64,000 nucleotides of DNA from Streptomyces aureoverticillatus (GTDB lineage Bacteria; Actinomycetota; Actinomycetes; Streptomycetales; Streptomycetaceae): contig NZ_BMSY01000005.1 in the NCBI RefSeq assembly GCF_014649395.1, positions 1-64,000 on the forward strand, in the 5' to 3' direction. The notes below the pieces were generated by a model. That model searched no databases. It was not told the origin of the DNA and saw only the letters and a list, made by a program, of their open reading frames with translations. Within the stretch, counting starts at the first letter, position 1, and every line of letters begins with the position of its first letter. The position numbers and the translations under genes were made by a program. Positions 57,520 to 64,000 of this stretch are shown in pieces.

Positions 57520-58377
57520 ATGACGGGTGACGGATGGACCTCGGCGGTACGTCGCCAGCTGAGCCTCGGCCGGGTGTTGCCGCTGGGCGGCCCGGGTGAC
57601 GGGGCGTGGCTCACGGAGTCGGCGGCCCGGTCGGTGCTGCGGGGATCGGCCGAGCGGGTGGCGGGGGTGCGGCTGACCGGCCTGCGGGTGTCCCTGGCGG
57701 ATCCGGACGCCGGGCGGCTGTCTCCGGACGCGTACGTCTTCACGGTGCCGGCGCCGCCGAGCGCGCTGCCGCCGGGCCCGCTGCGGATCAGCGCGGACTT
57801 CACGGCCACCACGGCCGAGCCCCTGCCCACGGCCGCGTCCCGGCTGCGTACGGCACTCGGCACGGCCGCGGCGGACCGGCTCGGCCTGGTGGTGGCGGAG
57901 GTGGACCTGCGGGTGACGGGGCTGCTCGACGGGGACGACGCCGGGGTGGGCGCGGCGGCGGGCGCGACCGCCACCGACGCGGCCTCCGGCGACGTACCCC
58001 TCGAAGAGCGGCCCGGACAAGAACAGCGGGCCGACCGGCAAGAACGAGAAGAAGAGCGCCCCGGCCAAGGGGACGAGCCGTCGGCCGCCGAGTCCGACGA
58101 GGGGCGCGTGGCGCGGGCCGTGCTCGCGGTGCCGGGTGTGACCCGGATGGCGGGCACCCTCGGCGGCCTGGGCCGTGCCGTCCACATCGAGGAGCACGCG
58201 GTGCCGCAGGCGCTGCCGCGCCGCCACATCCGCGTGGAGCTGGCGGCGGACGCCGGCCGGCGCACGCTGGACGTGACCCGCGCGGTCCGCACGGCCGTCA
58301 CCGAGGCACTCCCGGACCGCCCGACGGTGGCGGTACTGGTCACGGCACTGGACGAGCCGCCCGACAGCCCGGCCTGA
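57520..58377 (+). CDS. Asp23-cluster conserved protein of unknown function
   Basis: A 285-residue soluble protein. The first part (residues about 5-150, including VLRGSAERVAGVRLTGLRVSLADPD and SRLRTALGTAAADRLGLVVAEVDLRVTG) has Asp23-like segments; an acidic low-complexity linker, GQEQRADRQEREEERPGQG, joins a second copy (ARAVLAVPGVTRMAGTLGGLG, then HIRVELAADAGRRTLDVTRAVRTAVTEALPD). In both halves a V-G-type loop precedes a helix as in Asp23. CAGGCT stands 6 nt upstream of ATG 57520 (leaderless). It is divergent from the Asp23 gene and followed by the 21-bp array. Confidence 0.6.
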   Translation: MTGDGWTSAVRRQLSLGRVLPLGGPGDGAWLTESAARSVLRGSAERVAGVRLTGLRVSLADPDAGRLSPDAYVFTVPAPPSALPPGPLRISADFTATTAEPLPTAASRLRTALGTAAADRLGLVVAEVDLRVTGLLDGDDAGVGAAAGATATDAASGDVPLEERPGQEQRADRQEREEERPGQGDEPSAAESDEGRVARAVLAVPGVTRMAGTLGGLGRAVHIEEHAVPQALPRRHIRVELAADAGRRTLDVTRAVRTAVTEALPDRPTVAVLVTALDEPPDSPA

Positions 58378-58381
58378 CCAA

Positions 58382-58612
58382 GGGCCGGGGCGGCTCCGGC
58401 ACGGGCCGGGGCGTGTCCGGCACAGGCCGGGGCGTGTCCGGCACAGGCCGGGGCGTGTCCGGCACAGGCCGGGGCGTGTCCGGCACAGGCCGGGGCGTGT
58501 CCGGCACAGGCCGGGGCGTGTCCGGCACAGGCCGGGGCGTGTCCGGCACAGGCCGGGGCGTGTCCGGCACGGGCCGGGGCGTGTCCGGCACGGGCCGGGG
58601 GGGCGCGCCGGC
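58382..58612. repeat. 21-bp tandem array, about 11 copies
   Basis: Eleven consecutive copies of a 21-bp unit GGCCGGGGCGTGTCCGGCAC plus A or G fill about 58382-58612; the first copy is slightly diverged and the last two end in G. The array starts 5 bp after the stop codon at 58377, in the spacer between convergent genes. 21 bp is also the period of the other array at 17955, but the sequences differ. Confidence 0.95.
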
Positions 58613-58702
58613 CGCAGCTCCCGGCACCTGCCGAAAGCCCCCTCCGGCCCCACCGGAGCCGACCCCCGCCGTCCTGCCGAAATCAGCCGCGCCCGCAGGG
58701 AT

Positions 58703-59542
58703 TCAGTCGCCGATCCCCGCCAGATCCCGCAGCCTGCGGGCCTGTGCGGCTCGTTCGGCGCGGCGCTGTTCCTCGTACGAGCGGGACGCGGCGCCCTGCA
58801 GCAGGGCCTTGGTCTCGATGACCGCGTCGCGCGGGGCGGCCAGCAGGGCGGCGGCCAAGTCCTGGGCGGCGGCGTCGAGTTGGTCGCCGGGCACGACGAG
58901 GTTGGCGAGGCCGATGCGCTCGGCCTCGGCCGCCTGGACGAAGCGGCCGGTGGCGCAGATCTCCAGGGCGCGGGCGTACCCGACGAGGGAGACGAGCGGG
59001 TGCGTGCCGGTGAGGTCGGGCACCAGGCCCAGACTGGTCTCGCGCATGGCGAACTGCGCGTCGTCGGCGGCGACCCGCAGGTCGCAGGCGAGGGCGAGCT
59101 GGAACCCCGCACCGATCGCATGCCCCTGGACGGCGGCGATGGACACGATGTCGCCGCGCCGCCACCAGGTGAAGGCATCCTGGTACTCGGCGATGGTCGC
59201 GTCGAGGACGTCGTCCGCGCCGCGCGCCAGGTCGAGGAACGACGGCTCCCCGTCGAAGCCCTCGGGCGTGAACGCCTGCCGGTCCAGGCCCGCGGAGAAG
59301 GACTTGCCCTCGCCGCGCAGCAGCACCACGCGGACGCTGCCGGGCAGCGCCCGGCCGGCCTCGGTCAACGCCCGCCACAGCGCGGGAGACTGGGCGTTGC
59401 GCTTGGCCGCGTTGGTCAGCGTCACCGTGGCAACGGCGCCGTCGACCGTGAGACGTACGCCGTCCTGGTCGAGAACCGGTGCCGGTGCCGGTGCCGGCGC
59501 GCTCGGACCGCTCTCGGGCGAACCGCTGTCGGGCGAAGCCAT
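58703..59542 (-). CDS. enoyl-CoA hydratase/isomerase-family protein
   Basis: A 279-residue crotonase-fold enzyme. The oxyanion-hole motif GEGKSFSAGLDRQAF (about 80-95) and QGHAIGAGFQLALACD (about 130-146) are typical; the second catalytic Glu is in METSLGLVPDLTGT. The N-terminal 25 residues (PSAPAPAPAP) are low complexity. It could act in beta-oxidation or a degradative pathway, alone in this location. GGAGG is 5 nt before ATG 59542. The 222-bp region upstream (59543-59764) has a hairpin GCGGACGC / GCGTCCGC at 59606-59628 in the leader. Confidence 0.87.
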   Translation of the reverse strand: MASPDSGSPESGPSAPAPAPAPVLDQDGVRLTVDGAVATVTLTNAAKRNAQSPALWRALTEAGRALPGSVRVVLLRGEGKSFSAGLDRQAFTPEGFDGEPSFLDLARGADDVLDATIAEYQDAFTWWRRGDIVSIAAVQGHAIGAGFQLALACDLRVAADDAQFAMRETSLGLVPDLTGTHPLVSLVGYARALEICATGRFVQAAEAERIGLANLVVPGDQLDAAAQDLAAALLAAPRDAVIETKALLQGAASRSYEEQRRAERAAQARRLRDLAGIGD

Positions 59543-59691
59543 CAGTGCCTCCGGTGGTGGGTGCAGTCGTCGTGAACGGACGCGTCGACGCGGTTCAGCG
59601 CTGGTGCGGACGCAAGATCCGCGTCCGCGCCGCGCATGTCGACGCACCGCCTGCGGGCACTGGCTCGCGCCCACAAGTGACTGCACAGTAA

Positions 59692-59723
59692 CCACCCGGC
59701 CGATCGGCAGATCGACCGGGTGG
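59692..59723 (-). terminator. terminator after the HTH gene
   Basis: CCACCCGG / CCGGGTGG (8 bp) plus CGATC / GATCG (5 bp) form one long hairpin with a single mismatch; loop GGCA. It lies 42 bp downstream of the stop codon. Confidence 0.65.
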
Positions 59724-59764
59724 CCACACCGGCCCACCGGAGCCGGACGGCCGCGAGACGTCGG

Positions 59765-59986
59765 CTAGATGGAAGCGGCCTTCTTGCCTCGCGTCGCCCC
59801 GCCGCGTCCCCGCAGCGTGACTCCGGACTCACTGAGCATCCGGTGGACGAACCCATAGCTACGGCCGGTCTCCTCGGCCAACGCCCGGATACTCGCACCG
59901 GCGTCGTACTTCTTCTTCAGGTCTGCCGCGAGCTTGTCGCGCGCGGCGCCGGTCACCCGGCTGCCCTTCTTCAGAGTCTCGGCCAC
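59765..59986 (-). CDS. small helix-turn-helix protein
   Basis: A 73-residue, very basic protein. VAETLKKGSRVTGAARDKLAADLKKKYDAG is followed by a helix-turn-helix SIRALAEETGRSYGFVHRML, and a basic tail GRGGATRGKKAAS. The whole protein is one DNA-binding unit, similar to a family almost identical among Streptomyces. GAGGAGG is 5 nt before the GTG at 59986, deciding this start. The target is unknown. Confidence 0.85.
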   Translation of the reverse strand: MAETLKKGSRVTGAARDKLAADLKKKYDAGASIRALAEETGRSYGFVHRMLSESGVTLRGRGGATRGKKAASI

Positions 59987-59989
59987 CCG

Positions 59990-60382
59990 TGCCTCCTCAT
60001 GGGAAGTGCGCTCTGGACTTCTCATGATCACCCCTCCCGGGCCTCCTGGCCACCCATTCGGCAAGGTCCGTGTGACTTGATTGGCCGCGCGTCAAGCGGC
60101 CACCACGAGCGGAATGAACGATTCCGCACGTGACGGCACGTACCGCCGAATGGGTTCTGCAAGGAAGCGGCAGGTCAGCGAGGCGCAAGGGACAGACGGG
60201 CCTACGGGTCCCGTGAGCCGCAGAAATCCGTGTAGCGCACACTTCGGTACGAGGACGACTCACGCAGATGAAGGATCACGGATCGGCCGAATGATCCAGA
60301 CGCAGTGGATCAGTCAATCGATCAAGCGCGCTGGGCGTCCCCCGTGGTCGCCCGCGGCCGCCGGAAGCACCGGGGCGCCGGG
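59990..60382. other. gene-free spacer
   Basis: About 400 bp between the HTH gene start and the end of the ABC-F gene. On the minus strand TTGACG near 60090 is a possible -35 for the HTH gene. A weak hairpin CCGGCC / GGCCGG at 60383-60398 may end ABC-F transcription. I see nothing else here. Confidence 0.5.
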
Positions 60383-60409
60383 CCGGCCGGGCGGCCGGAC
60401 GACGCCGTC

Positions 60410-62008
60410 TCAGGCGAGGGCGACCAGGTCCGCGTAGTCCGCGCCCCACAGGTCCTCGACGCCGTCCGGCAGCAGAATGATCCGCTCCGGCTGCAGCGCC
60501 TCGACGGCGCCCTCGTCGTGGGTGACGAGGACGACGGCGCCCTTGTAGGTGCGCAGCGCGCCCAGGATCTCCTCGCGGCTGGCGGGGTCGAGGTTGTTGG
60601 TGGGCTCGTCGAGGAGCAGCACGTTGGCCGAGGAGACGACGAGCGTCGCGAGGGCGAGGCGGGTCTTCTCGCCGCCGGACAGCACGCCCGCGGGCTTGTC
60701 GACGTCGTCTCCGGAGAAGAGGAACGAGCCGAGCGTCTTGCGCACCTCGACCAGGTCGAGGTCGGGCGCGGCGGAGCGCATGTTCTCCAGGACCGTGCGG
60801 TCCGGGTCGAGGGTCTCGTGTTCCTGGGCGTAGTACCCGAGCTTGAGGCCGTGGCCCTCTATGACCTGGCCGGTGTCGGGCTTCTCGGCGCCGCCGAGGA
60901 GCCGCAGCAGGGTGGTCTTGCCCGCGCCGTTGAGGCCGAGGATGACGACCCGCGAGCCCTTGTCGATCGCGAGGTCCACGTCGGTGAAGATCTCCAGCGA
61001 GCCGTACGACTTCGACAGGCCCTCGGCCATCAGGGGCGTCTTGCCGCACGGCGAGGGCTCCGGGAAGCGCAGCTTGGCGACCTTGTCGTTCTGGCGCACC
61101 TCTTCGAGACCCGCGAGGAGCTTGTCGGCGCGGCGCGCCATGTTCTGCGCGGCGACCGTCTTGGTGGCCTTCGCGCGCATCTTGTCGGCCTGCGAGTGCA
61201 GGGCCGCGGCCTTCTTCTCGGCGTTCTGCCGCTCGCGCTTGCGGCGCTTCTCGTCGGACTCGCGCTGCTGCTGGTAGAGCTTCCAGCCCATGTTGTAGAC
61301 GTCGATCGCGGAGCGGTTGGCGTCCAGGTAGAAGACCTTGTTGACGACCGTCTCGACGAGGTCGACGTCGTGGGAGATCACGATGAAGCCGCCGCGGTAC
61401 GTCTTCAGATAGTCCCGCAGCCAGACGATCGAGTCGGCGTCCAGGTGGTTCGTCGGCTCGTCGAGCAGCAGCGTGTCCGCGTCGGAGAACAGGATCCGGG
61501 CCAGCTCGATGCGGCGCCGCTGACCGCCGGAGAGCGTGTGCAGGGGCTGCCCGAGCACGCGGTCCGGGAGGTTCAGGGCGGCGGCGATGGTGGCGGCCTC
61601 GGCCTCGGCGGCGTACCCGCCCTTGGTGAGGAACTCCGTCTCCTGGCGCTCGTACTGCTTCAGGGCCTTCTCGCGGGTGGCGCCCGAGCCGTTGGCGATC
61701 CGCTGTTCGTTCTCGCGCATCTTGCGGATCAGTACGTCGAGCCCGCGCGCGGAGAGGATGCGGTCGCGGGCGAGCACGTCGAGGTCGCCGGTGCGCGGGT
61801 CCTGCGGGAGATAACCGACGTCTCCGGAGCGGCTGATCGTGCCGGCCGCCGGGGTGCCCTGGCCCGCCAGGCACTTGGTGAGCGTCGTCTTGCCCGCGCC
61901 GTTGCGGCCGACGAGGCCGATGCGGTCGCCCTTGGCGATGCGGAACGAGGCGTTCTCGATGAGGATGCGGGCGCCGGCGCGCAGCTCGATACCGGAGGCG
62001 GTGATCAC
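60410..62008 (-). CDS. ABC-F family ATPase (ribosome-associated)
   Basis: A 532-residue protein with two ABC domains and no membrane segments. First Walker A GRNGAGKTTL (about 33-42), signature LSGGQRRRIELA, Walker B TLLLDEPTNHLD; then a charged linker (about 245-300, ESDEKRRKRERQNAEKKA), second Walker A GLNGAGKTTL and signature LSGGEKTRLALA with LLLDEPTNNLD. This is the ABC-F layout, whose members act on the ribosome in translation or antibiotic protection. The GTG at 62008 has AGGAG upstream. A seven-codon upstream ORF with a leaderless promoter precedes it and suggests control by attenuation. Confidence 0.92.
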   Translation of the reverse strand: MITASGIELRAGARILIENASFRIAKGDRIGLVGRNGAGKTTLTKCLAGQGTPAAGTISRSGDVGYLPQDPRTGDLDVLARDRILSARGLDVLIRKMRENEQRIANGSGATREKALKQYERQETEFLTKGGYAAEAEAATIAAALNLPDRVLGQPLHTLSGGQRRRIELARILFSDADTLLLDEPTNHLDADSIVWLRDYLKTYRGGFIVISHDVDLVETVVNKVFYLDANRSAIDVYNMGWKLYQQQRESDEKRRKRERQNAEKKAAALHSQADKMRAKATKTVAAQNMARRADKLLAGLEEVRQNDKVAKLRFPEPSPCGKTPLMAEGLSKSYGSLEIFTDVDLAIDKGSRVVILGLNGAGKTTLLRLLGGAEKPDTGQVIEGHGLKLGYYAQEHETLDPDRTVLENMRSAAPDLDLVEVRKTLGSFLFSGDDVDKPAGVLSGGEKTRLALATLVVSSANVLLLDEPTNNLDPASREEILGALRTYKGAVVLVTHDEGAVEALQPERIILLPDGVEDLWGADYADLVALA

Positions 62009-62098
62009 GGTCAGACTCCTGGACAGGGGAAAGGACGGCGGGAGGGAGGCAAGGACGATGCACGATGCGATGTCGCGCGGAGCGCGCCGCTCAGCCGT

Positions 62099-62122
62099 CT
62101 AATGCAGGAGGAGAATGGCCAT
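62099..62122 (-). CDS. leader peptide MAILLLH upstream of the ABC-F gene
   Basis: An ATG at 62122 opens a seven-codon ORF (MAILLLH) closed by TAG at 62099-62101. It begins 6 nt downstream of a TAGAAT -10 element, so the transcript would start at its ATG. The following 90-nt leader can form GAGC / GCTC or the exclusive GCGCG / CGCGC hairpins (about 62070-62095). The arrangement is that of a translation-sensing leader peptide, here before a ribosome-associated ATPase. Coding potential cannot be shown from length alone. Confidence 0.55.
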   Translation of the reverse strand: MAILLLH

Positions 62123-62128
62123 GCGGCA

Positions 62129-62134
62129 ATTCTA
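62129..62134 (-). promoter_or_regulatory. -10 element of the ABC-F leader promoter
   Basis: TAGAAT on the minus strand, 6 nt before ATG 62122; a close match to the consensus -10. No convincing -35 is seen at the usual distance. Confidence 0.6.
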
Positions 62135-62193
62135 CCGGGGCGCCGCAACCGATTTTCCGCGCGGGCACCGGGGGCGGGCGCCGTCCCCGGGGG

Positions 62194-63030
62194 TCACGGT
62201 GCCGTCTTCGCGTGGGCCGCGGGCCGCTCGGGCGGCTCGGGGGCGCCCGGCAGGTCGTTGCCGAGGGGGGTGCGGCGCGGGGTGACGCGGCCTAGGTCGT
62301 CCACGGCGACGAGCTGCGCGGTCCACGCCGTCGCACGGTCGCGGCAGGGCTGGGCGACCAGGAGGGTGTGGCCCCGGCGTACGGCGCGGGCCGGGTCGAA
62401 GACGCAGCCCTCGCGCGCGGACAGCGTCCAGCGCAGATCGCCGTCGGCCGTGCGGTAGGCGGCGATGCGGTGCGGGGTGACGACGGCGAGGATGCGGGCC
62501 TCGCGGCCCAGCGGCCGCAGCGCCCCGGCGCCGCCGTGCGCCTGCGGCGTGCCGAGCCAGCGGGCGGTCGCGGGGACGGCCCGGTGCCAGCGGACTCCCC
62601 CGCGCGCGGTGTCGGTGACCAGGCCGTCGTCCCAGAGCGTGACGGCATGCCCGGGACCCGAGAGCAGCGTCAGCGCCCGGTGCCCCTCCCGCGCGTACGT
62701 CCACTGCTTCCGGCCGCTCACCGTGTCGTACGCCTCGACCCCACCCCGGCCCGTCGTACGCACCGACACCCGCGCCGACGCGGCCGCGACGTCCTCCACG
62801 CGCGCGTGGAGGGTGAAACGGTCTCCGTAGGGCTCCGGTCGCGCGTGGTGGGCCGCGCCGAGAAGCAGCAGCGCGAGGATGCCGAGGGCGACGGGGAGCA
62901 CGAGGCGGAGCCCTCGGCGGCGGGCCGGGGGGTGGGGAGGAGCGGCGGCCCGGGGGGTCGGCACGGCAGGCGCCGCCTCGGCCCGCGCGGGCGGCGTGGT
63001 CCCGGCGCGGGTGGTCGGCGCGGTGGTCAT
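62194..63030 (-). CDS. single-pass membrane protein with PQQ-propeller-like domain
   Basis: A 278-residue protein: a Pro/Ala-rich cytosolic N-terminus (about 1-35), one membrane helix (LRLVLPVALGILALLLLGAAH) and an extracytoplasmic domain with repeats of the PQQ beta-propeller type (VEAYDTVSGRKQWTYAREG, AYRTADGDLRWTLSA, RGGVRWHRAV). Similar proteins have no known function. AGGGG is 5-9 nt before the ATG at 63030. It is divergent from the metalloprotease gene at 63409. Confidence 0.65.
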   Translation of the reverse strand: MTTAPTTRAGTTPPARAEAAPAVPTPRAAAPPHPPARRRGLRLVLPVALGILALLLLGAAHHARPEPYGDRFTLHARVEDVAAASARVSVRTTGRGGVEAYDTVSGRKQWTYAREGHRALTLLSGPGHAVTLWDDGLVTDTARGGVRWHRAVPATARWLGTPQAHGGAGALRPLGREARILAVVTPHRIAAYRTADGDLRWTLSAREGCVFDPARAVRRGHTLLVAQPCRDRATAWTAQLVAVDDLGRVTPRRTPLGNDLPGAPEPPERPAAHAKTAP

Positions 63031-63264
63031 GGGCGCCCCTTCGCTCCCTCCGGCAGCGGTACCGGTACCCCTGGCCACGGATCAGGCGCAGAGCGTAGCC
63101 GGGGGAGGGAGTGGCGGGGTCCGGGGTGGGCGCGACACGGCGGGTGGGGCGGCGGTGTCCCCCGTTCGGACCTCCGTCCGGGCCGGGCGTCGGGTGGCGT
63201 ATCAGGATGAAGTGGCCGGACGCCCGGCACGGGGTGGCGCAGCGTCGTCCCGCAGACGAGGCGG

Positions 63265-63352
63265 CGATCTCGCCCCGAGATCGTGGCCTCACCCGAGGTG
63301 GCGGTCTCCCCCCGAGACCGGGGCCTCACCCCGAGACCGTGGTCCCGCGAGG
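63265..63352. repeat. inverted-repeat cluster before the metalloprotease gene
   Basis: CGATCTCG / CGAGATCG (63265-63283), CGGTCTC / GAGACCG (63302-63320) and a third GAGACCG / CGGTCTC pair (to about 63361) give three hairpins in about 90 bp. The DNA between them repeats CCCCGAGACCG. Confidence 0.6.
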
Positions 63353-63408
63353 CCGCGGTCTCCCCGGAGGCAGCGGGTCTCGTACGCGAGGCAGAGGGTG
63401 GTGCGCCC

Positions 63409-64000
63409 ATGCAGTTCGACGACGACGCGGATCTTGACACCTCGGAGGTGCAGGATGTGCGCGGCAGCCGCGTCCCCGGCGGCAGGGCGACCGTCGGCGG
63501 CGGCATCGCGGGCCTGATCGCGCTGCTCCTGGGGCTGTTCTTCGGCGTCGGTCCTGACCAGCTCGGCCTGACCGACGACGGCGGCGACGAGCCCGCGGCC
63601 ACGTCCTCCTCGCTCGCGCAGGTCCAGCAGAACTGCCGTACCGGCAAGGACGCGAACGCCCGGGAGGACTGCCGCACCGTGGCGGTCGTCAACAGCGTCC
63701 AGGACTACTGGCGCCAGGAGTTCCCGCGCCGCCAGGGCCGCTACGCGCCGGCGCCGACCGTGTTCTTCACCGGCCGGGTCGGCACGGCGTGCGGCGCCGC
63801 GTCGTCGGCGGTCGGGCCGTTCTACTGTCCGGGCGACCGCAAGGTCTATCTGGACCTGGGGTTCTTCGACGAGCTGCGGACGAAGTTCGGCTCCAGCGGC
63901 GGCCCGTTCGCGCAGGCGTACGTCGTGGCGCACGAGTACGGGCACCACGTGCAGAACCTGATGGGCACCCTCAGCCGCTCCCAGGACGGGCGCACGGGCC
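63409..64000 (+). CDS. neutral zinc metalloprotease (KPN_02809/YpfJ-like), cut by the window end
   Basis: The first 197 residues are visible. MQFDDDADLDTSEVQDVRGSR, one membrane helix (GGGIAGLIALLLGLFFGVG, about residues 31-49), then an extracytoplasmic domain with DCRTVAVVNSVQDYWRQEFP, cysteines C79 and C91 and a second pair, and the zinc site HEYGHHVQN beginning at H175 (HExxH). This is the YpfJ/KPN_02809 metallopeptidase family. The start ATG 63409 lies 7 nt after GAGGG-type sequence. The C-terminal part is outside the window. Confidence 0.85.
   Translation, partial: MQFDDDADLDTSEVQDVRGSRVPGGRATVGGGIAGLIALLLGLFFGVGPDQLGLTDDGGDEPAATSSSLAQVQQNCRTGKDANAREDCRTVAVVNSVQDYWRQEFPRRQGRYAPAPTVFFTGRVGTACGAASSAVGPFYCPGDRKVYLDLGFFDELRTKFGSSGGPFAQAYVVAHEYGHHVQNLMGTLSRSQDGRTG

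Noticed and set aside
58382..58612. CRISPR array or repeat protein gene at the 21-bp array
   Set aside because: There are no unique spacers, and the open frames in the array are purely repeat-derived with no start signal.

Overview
The window is a very G+C-rich actinobacterial chromosome segment that reads as Streptomyces core chromosome. The evidence is third-position GC bias in every gene, frequent GTG starts, apparently leaderless promoters (TAnnnT or CAnnnT 5-8 nt before the start codon), a pair of chaplins, a streptophobe-type membrane protein, a Spo0M homologue and an Asp23/AmaP cluster. No transposase, integrase, phage gene, CRISPR array or tRNA gene was recognised. The left edge is the upstream leader of an rRNA operon transcribed leftwards; the 16S gene itself lies outside the window.

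Layout. 1-0.4 kb: rrn leader and promoter region. 0.4-6.7 kb: methyladenine glycosylase, Spo0M, PEBP-like protein, HNH nuclease, an NfeD/SPFH membrane-quality pair, an ABC ATPase and an unknown protein. 6.8-12.6 kb: two adjacent chaplins (one without cysteines), an overlapping GAF histidine kinase/NarL-type regulator pair, an SDR coupled to a QueA-like enzyme, and a secreted SLT transglycosylase behind a structured leader. 12.7-20.1 kb: a two-FHA ABC exporter, a streptophobe protein, a 21-bp G-rich tandem array and serB. 20.4-26.1 kb: a SixA-like phosphatase, an MFS transporter with a tiny companion protein and a divergent GntR regulator, then fabG-fabI. 26.4-35.5 kb: tldD-tldE, tyrS, small membrane proteins, moaA, and an acetate/monocarboxylate symporter with its DUF485 partner. 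35.8-44.5 kb: tandem subtilases, a CoA-transferase, a CopD-like protein with a His-rich tandem repeat, a lysoplasmalogenase/sterol-desaturase pair and a VIT1-type transporter. 44.5-49.6 kb: a four-gene catabolic-looking operon (acetoacetate decarboxylase family, SDR, two amidohydrolases) divergent from a TetR regulator with a clear palindromic operator candidate. 49.6-54.7 kb: exonuclease-BRCT protein, Cys-rich protein, SURF1, GH15 enzyme and an atypical SDR. 54.8-58.4 kb: Asp23/AmaP envelope cluster. 58.4-64 kb: a second 21-bp array, an enoyl-CoA hydratase, a small HTH protein, an ABC-F ATPase preceded by a seven-codon upstream ORF, a PQQ-propeller-like protein and the start of a neutral zinc metalloprotease cut by the window end.

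The most distinctive signals are the leaderless micro-ORF (MAILLLH) with competing hairpins upstream of the ABC-F gene, the His/Met repeat on the CopD-like protein, the amidohydrolase operon with its operator, the structured leader of the SLT gene, the Cys-less/Cys-containing chaplin pair, the triplicated moaA 3' end, and several short-period G/C-rich arrays between genes. All family assignments come from reading translated motifs; no database search was possible.
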